8,966 nucleotides of DNA from Candidatus Krumholzibacteriia bacterium. Its GTDB lineage: Bacteria; Krumholzibacteriota; Krumholzibacteriia; LZORAL124-64-63. The notes under the pieces are model-generated. The model had not been told where the DNA came from, ran no database searches, and saw only the letters and a list, made by a program, of their open reading frames with translations. This document shows positions 6,281 through 8,966 of this stretch, piece after piece. Each line of letters starts with the position of its first letter. The stretch's first letter is position 1. The translations under genes and the position numbers were made by a program. The DNA lies in NCBI GenBank assembly GCA_029935695.1, contig JAOZJV010000113.1, positions 1 through 8,966 on the forward strand, written 5' to 3'.

Positions 6281-7474
6281 TTATTCAATGATTTCCAATA
6301 AGATTACTTCTCCTTTTTGGTCAGAAATATCGTCTGCCTCAAAATCTCCCTCAAACCCACGGAGTAGAACAAGGCGCCCATCCTCCAGGATTTGTAAGTC
6401 ATCGGTACTGTCATGCCCCTGCACCTCAATCTTAATTCTCCGTAAATACTCACCCGATGAACTGAATTCATCAAAGCAAGCAATAGCCCCGTCCCGGGAT
6501 TCAACCCCAAATGGCTCAACCCACAAGTTTCCATTTGGGCGCCAACGGACACGAGCAATGGCTGGCTCAAAGTCCAGAGCAATACAGTCGTCTGTTCCGC
6601 CTAAATTTTTCCACACAGCTGTTTTTTGTGCCTTGGTCCGTTTGATTTGATCCCATTCTCGCTTCAAGACAAAACCTGTCCCGTCACTATTTCGAATAAC
6701 CACCAGCCAATGGTCTCTTTCTGGCGCAAACGCAACACGCCCAGTATTCGAGATATCACACCGACCGTATGCAAACGGCTCAAAAACATCACCTTCAAAA
6801 ATTCTAGTCTTCGATAAACTTTCAACAATCTCACGTTTCACAATCATTGTTCGAGCCCCATTTTTGGGGTCAATAATTGTCAGCTCTTGTACCTGCTTGA
6901 GGGCCCCCTCCGAAAAAGAACCCCCACTGCCCGCAACTAGAATATTGTCTTGGGCACATCGAAGTTCACGAATTGAAACGACAAGTAAACTCGGGTCCCC
7001 TACACCAAATAACTGTCCCGCTGGATCACCATTTTGATTCAGCAATACGATTTTACTAGATCCGCCAAAGAGAACTGTTGGAGCAGAAACACCACCACAA
7101 ACACCAATGCGCCCATCACTTAATTCAAATAGTCGGTGGGCCCCAGGAAGGTCACCTGGCCCTTCGCCTGGTTGCCCGAAAGCTCTTTCAACCTGACCAT
7201 CTAGTGCCATTATCATTACCTGAGTAAGTTGCCCATCAAGTAATAGAATTCGCCCATTTGCCCCAGGAGCTGCTGCTGAGATTTGCCCAATCAAGGTCCC
7301 AGAATCAAGACTACAGTCTAATCTCCATTGAACTTCTGTGCTCAACAGTACATTTTCACTCAATTTTTTTGGGATTGCCTTTGTTGGCCAGTCAGACCAG
7401 AAGTCATCAATTTGAAGCTGGGCGGATGCGCTGGTTACCAAAAAAATAAAGCTAAGCAGAGCAATTCGAAACAT
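6281..7474 (-). CDS. Secreted 6-bladed beta-propeller protein
   Basis: The 397-residue product begins with a signal peptide (MFRIALLSFIFLVTSASA, cleavage likely before Q19). After a leader region come repeated blades with the pattern G-x-(I/L)-x-(V/L): GRILLLDGQLTQVMIMALDG (74-93), AFGQPGEGPGDLPGAHRLFELSDGRIGV (98-125, quoted in outline), SKIVLLNQNGDPAGQLFG, GRVAFAPERDHWLVVI and NGNLWVEPFG. The motif GQPGEGPG followed by a DGRI-type turn is what I know from the NHL-like 6-bladed propeller proteins common in Bacteroidetes and Gemmatimonadetes; the rest of the family assignment is inference. It is probably periplasmic or surface-located and binds a ligand or partner; no enzyme motif is visible. 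It lies 51 bases after the membrane protein gene, same strand, and has a strong ribosome site (GGGGGA) before the ATG. Base composition is much richer in A+T than in the genes at 315-6083. Confidence 0.8.
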   Translation of the reverse strand: MFRIALLSFIFLVTSASAQLQIDDFWSDWPTKAIPKKLSENVLLSTEVQWRLDCSLDSGTLIGQISAAAPGANGRILLLDGQLTQVMIMALDGQVERAFGQPGEGPGDLPGAHRLFELSDGRIGVCGGVSAPTVLFGGSSKIVLLNQNGDPAGQLFGVGDPSLLVVSIRELRCAQDNILVAGSGGSFSEGALKQVQELTIIDPKNGARTMIVKREIVESLSKTRIFEGDVFEPFAYGRCDISNTGRVAFAPERDHWLVVIRNSDGTGFVLKREWDQIKRTKAQKTAVWKNLGGTDDCIALDFEPAIARVRWRPNGNLWVEPFGVESRDGAIACFDEFSSSGEYLRRIKIEVQGHDSTDDLQILEDGRLVLLRGFEGDFEADDISDQKGEVILLEIIE

Positions 7475-7525
7475 GTTTCCCCCACTATGGATTCAGCTAT
7501 TAAAACCTTTTTCTACTAACGTTTG

Positions 7526-8203
7526 TTAGGTACTGACTCCAGACCGTTCGCTGGGTACTCCTAAGAGAACCCGCGTAGCAGACAGAAAAGAAACAGAATG
7601 CAGAATCGCAGTCAAAACTCCAGTGCTTGTCACCAGAATGTAGGTCTGAGCACTTGGCCATTTCCAAATTGCGATTACCCCACCACCGTGAATTACCAGC
7701 GCAAGAACAACGACTCCCAGAATCCAGCGACTCTGCCAAATGTGCGCCATCAAAAACCCCACCCCAGCCAGAACAGCCGGAACGTGAGCCCGTTTCAGAA
7801 ACACGATCGGGAGTGAATATATCGTTAACAGCGACATTGCGACGTGTATTGAACCTGAAATTGCCCAAAACGTGCTGCCTGCCATGTTCGACTGACGCGC
7901 CAAAACCTTAAAGAGGAGCTCAGGCGTTCCAATGGCCAGCATTGCCACCAAATAGCAAAGCCCATACTTCTGTAGAATTGCCCAACTGTCGGAAGACTGG
8001 CCTGGCAGAACGGACGCAACTATGCGCCCGTACAAGACTATCACAACCGCAACGGTGAACATGACTATTGGCAAAATAAACATCGGAACAGCCAATTGCC
8101 TCCAAATGCCATAGGACGCGATTGACTCGCCAATGCCTTGCGCGACAATGAGCGGCCAAAATCGGACTACTACTTCAGTTGAAACTCGCACCAAACGATT
8201 CAT
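7526..8203 (-). CDS. Multi-pass integral membrane protein of unknown function
   Basis: I do not recognise this 225-residue protein. Hydrophobic segments at about 13-33, 38-60, 81-100, 112-136, 141-155, 158-180 and 187-209 suggest six or seven membrane passes. Loops are short, with positive charges at LKRAH (136-140), which may mark a cytoplasmic side. No transporter, protease or receptor motif is evident. TGA-terminated higA ends 36 bases upstream, and the ATG follows GAGGGAACA. The next gene, the secreted propeller protein, starts 51 bases downstream, so the two are probably translated from one mRNA; whether they act together is unproven. A promoter within the end of higA may serve this pair. 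A 5-bp inverted repeat overlaps the stop codon (7516-7529) but lacks a T-run. Confidence 0.75.
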   Translation of the reverse strand: MNRLVRVSTEVVVRFWPLIVAQGIGESIASYGIWRQLAVPMFILPIVMFTVAVVIVLYGRIVASVLPGQSSDSWAILQKYGLCYLVAMLAIGTPELLFKVLARQSNMAGSTFWAISGSIHVAMSLLTIYSLPIVFLKRAHVPAVLAGVGFLMAHIWQSRWILGVVVLALVIHGGGVIAIWKWPSAQTYILVTSTGVLTAILHSVSFLSATRVLLGVPSERSGVST

Positions 8204-8226
8204 TGTTCCCTCATGTGCCTCAACGT

Positions 8227-8254
8227 TTTATACGATTTTTCAATTCCGTGGCAA
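8227..8254 (-). promoter_or_regulatory. Candidate promoter for the membrane protein/propeller pair
   Basis: On the minus strand TTGCCA (8249-8254) and TATAAA (8227-8232) are separated by 16 bases, each one base away from the sigma-70 consensus. Transcription would start near 8220, giving a leader of about 17 bases that includes the GAGGGA ribosome site. The -35 lies inside the higA coding end, so the pair could be expressed apart from the toxin-antitoxin genes. Confidence 0.5.
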
Positions 8255-8593
8255 TGGTTTCAAACGGGAAATTTCCTTTGCCCCTGGACCATTGATTGCG
8301 TGCCAGAGGTCCCAATCTTGTTGAAGACCGAGCCAAAAATCGGCTGACATACCCAAAACTCGCGCAAGACGAAGCGCAGTGTCTGGTGTAACCGAGCGCC
8401 GCCCTTTAATAATTTCATTCAGCCGGGGGTACGAAACATCCAACCGACGAGCAAGTTCGGTCTGAGTTATTTCAAGAGGCTTAACAAACTCTTCAAACAA
8501 CATTTCGCCCGGATGTGTAGGCGGCCTATTGCGAGGCAGACGCCTCACTAAACCCTTATTAATGGTAGTCTGTGATTTCGACCTCGTAGGCAT
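8240..8593 (-). CDS. higA: HigA-type antitoxin (XRE-family DNA-binding)
   Basis: The 117-residue product has the HigA/VapI hallmark RPPTHPGEMLFEEF (23-36), then a helix-turn-helix (about 42-63: EITQTELARRL, DVSYPRLNEII, KGRRSVT). DTALRLARVLGMSADFWLGLQ (71-91) and DWDLWHA (93-99) follow, as usual for the family. HigA binds HigB and blocks it, and the dimer represses the operon through its helix-turn-helix. An N-terminal stretch of about 20 basic residues (MPTRSKSQTTINKGLVRR) precedes the family core and is encoded partly within the end of higB. The start at 8593 is supported by GGGAGG 6 bases upstream. The gene lies directly after higB with a 35-base overlap, the toxin-first order typical of higBA. 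The GGGAGG lies within higB, so translation of the two may be coupled. Confidence 0.93.
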   Translation of the reverse strand: MPTRSKSQTTINKGLVRRLPRNRPPTHPGEMLFEEFVKPLEITQTELARRLDVSYPRLNEIIKGRRSVTPDTALRLARVLGMSADFWLGLQQDWDLWHAINGPGAKEISRLKPLPRN

Positions 8594-8852
8594 GGCCTTC
8601 CTCCCATTGAAAACAGATCCGGTACTGCTGGTTAATTCGGATACTGTATTGAGTTTCTCGGTTTCCTTTCAAGCGCTCTAATCGATTCCCAGGTGGAATC
8701 TTGAGGTCTTGAACATCTCCAACACGGTTAATTTGATCTAATTTTCTCTGGGCAACGGGCCAAATTGATTGGGGGCAGCATTTCCGGGCAACACGGGATG
8801 TAACCCCGTCAAAGATATCTTCCGTACACTTGTTTTTGAAAGACTGTATCAT
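8559..8852 (-). CDS. higB: HigB-type toxin (RelE/ParE superfamily)
   Basis: The 97-residue protein begins MIQSFKNK and ends NQQYRICFQWEEGHAYEVEITDYH, matching the HigB pattern I-x-S-F-x-x-K at the start and I-N-x-Q-Y-R-I-C-F-x-W...DYH at the end. LKIPPGNRLERLKGNR (50-65) is the conserved middle loop. HigB toxins are ribosome-dependent mRNA endonucleases of the RelE fold; HigA binding blocks them. The start is the ATG at 8852, which fits the family length. The promoter's -10 box ends only 7 bases before it, and no Shine-Dalgarno is present, so translation is probably leaderless. The end overlaps higA by 35 bases. Key catalytic residues could not be assigned with certainty from sequence alone, though the His/Tyr-rich C-terminal YH is present. 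There is no sign of frameshift or truncation. Confidence 0.93.
   Translation of the reverse strand: MIQSFKNKCTEDIFDGVTSRVARKCCPQSIWPVAQRKLDQINRVGDVQDLKIPPGNRLERLKGNRETQYSIRINQQYRICFQWEEGHAYEVEITDYH
8600..8605 (-). promoter_or_regulatory. Ribosome binding site for higA, inside higB
   Basis: GGGAGG on the minus strand stands 6 bases before the higA ATG at 8593. It is the reason for choosing that start, even though it makes the antitoxin's first codons overlap the toxin's last ones. Confidence 0.75.
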
Positions 8853-8854
8853 GG

Positions 8855-8867
8855 GTTATATTATAAC
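8855..8867. promoter_or_regulatory. Palindrome on the higBA -10 box, candidate HigA operator
   Basis: GTTATA-T-TATAAC is a perfect 6+1+6 inverted repeat. It covers the -10 hexamer (8860-8865) and the bases on both sides, so a bound dimer would block polymerase. Autorepression by HigA at palindromes in the promoter is known for the family; that HigA binds this one is inference. A short palindrome around an AT-rich -10 can also occur by chance. Confidence 0.5.
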
Positions 8868-8888
8868 GGCATCCATGATATCCGTCAA
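8860..8888 (-). promoter_or_regulatory. Strong sigma-70-type promoter of higBA
   Basis: On the minus strand TTGACG (8883-8888) and a perfect TATAAT (8860-8865) are separated by exactly 17 bases. The -10 is followed by 7 bases and then the ATG of higB, so the expected start of transcription (8852-8853) falls at or next to the first base of the coding sequence. Confidence 0.8.
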
Positions 8889-8966
8889 TTCTTACTTTGT
8901 GGTGTTTGAAATCGCCGCTCTTTGCTGAAGCAGGGGTCTCTGGCTGGATGGGAGTCGAAAGAAGCC
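8889..8966. other. Right edge, no gene recognised
   Basis: This stretch upstream of the higBA promoter carries only short open frames running off the window in several directions, none with a recognisable product or ribosome site. It may belong to a gene whose body is outside the window. Confidence 0.4.

Noticed and set aside
7516..7529. CTAAC-GTTT-GTTAG inverted repeat, resembling an integron attC core or a terminator
   Set aside because: There is no matching second core site at attC distance, no T-run follows on either strand, and the repeat simply overlaps the stop codon of the membrane protein.
7500..7868. Minus-strand frame of 122 codons overlapping the membrane protein gene
   Set aside because: It is Ser/Cys/Trp-rich with no signal or motif, wholly inside the well-formed 225-residue multi-pass membrane protein in another frame.
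8915..8966. tRNA T-arm-like TTTCGACTCCC on the minus strand near the right edge
   Set aside because: The bases flanking the loop do not form the 5-bp T-stem and no acceptor, D or anticodon arm is present.

Overview
The window looks like a piece of a chromosome from an environmental bacterium of the FCB (Fibrobacteres-Chlorobi-Bacteroidetes) superphylum or a related candidate phylum. The main reason is a secreted protein ending in the FPNPFNPxTTIxF-type C-terminal domain typical of that group, together with a secreted 6-bladed beta-propeller carrying the GxPGEGPG motif. This placement is inference; there is no rRNA or marker gene to settle it.

Positions 1-6083 are compact and moderately GC-rich, as expected of core chromosome. 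In order they hold the C-terminal end of a SpoIIE-type PP2C phosphatase (+), a long protein with two family-2 glycosyltransferase domains (-), a family I inorganic pyrophosphatase (-), a small membrane-anchored protein of unknown function (-), a secreted Asp-box/BNR protein with a C-terminal sorting-type domain (+), and two paralogous phosphoribosyltransferases facing away from each other (- and +) across a 118-bp shared region. A hairpin with an oligo-A/T tract separates the convergent phosphatase and glycosyltransferase genes.

Positions about 6100-8966 differ. The sequence is clearly richer in A+T, and all four genes lie on the minus strand. Read in the direction of transcription they are higB (toxin), higA (antitoxin, overlapping higB by 35 bases), a multi-pass membrane protein, and a secreted 6-bladed beta-propeller protein, with gaps of 36 and 51 bases after higA. 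A near-consensus sigma-70-type promoter (TTGACG-17-TATAAT) ends only 7 bases before the higB ATG, so the toxin mRNA should have almost no leader. A 13-bp perfect palindrome sits on the -10 box as a candidate HigA operator. A second promoter inside the end of higA (TTGCCA-16-TATAAA) could drive the two downstream genes separately. A weak hairpin plus T-tract at about 6148-6172 may end the unit.

The strongest points for follow-up are the leaderless, autoregulated-looking higBA module and its linkage to an unexplained membrane protein/secreted propeller pair, the head-to-head paralogous phosphoribosyltransferases, and the twin glycosyltransferase whose two domains both lack the second Asp of the usual DXD motif. 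I saw no CRISPR array, tRNA, rRNA, insertion sequence or long repeat.
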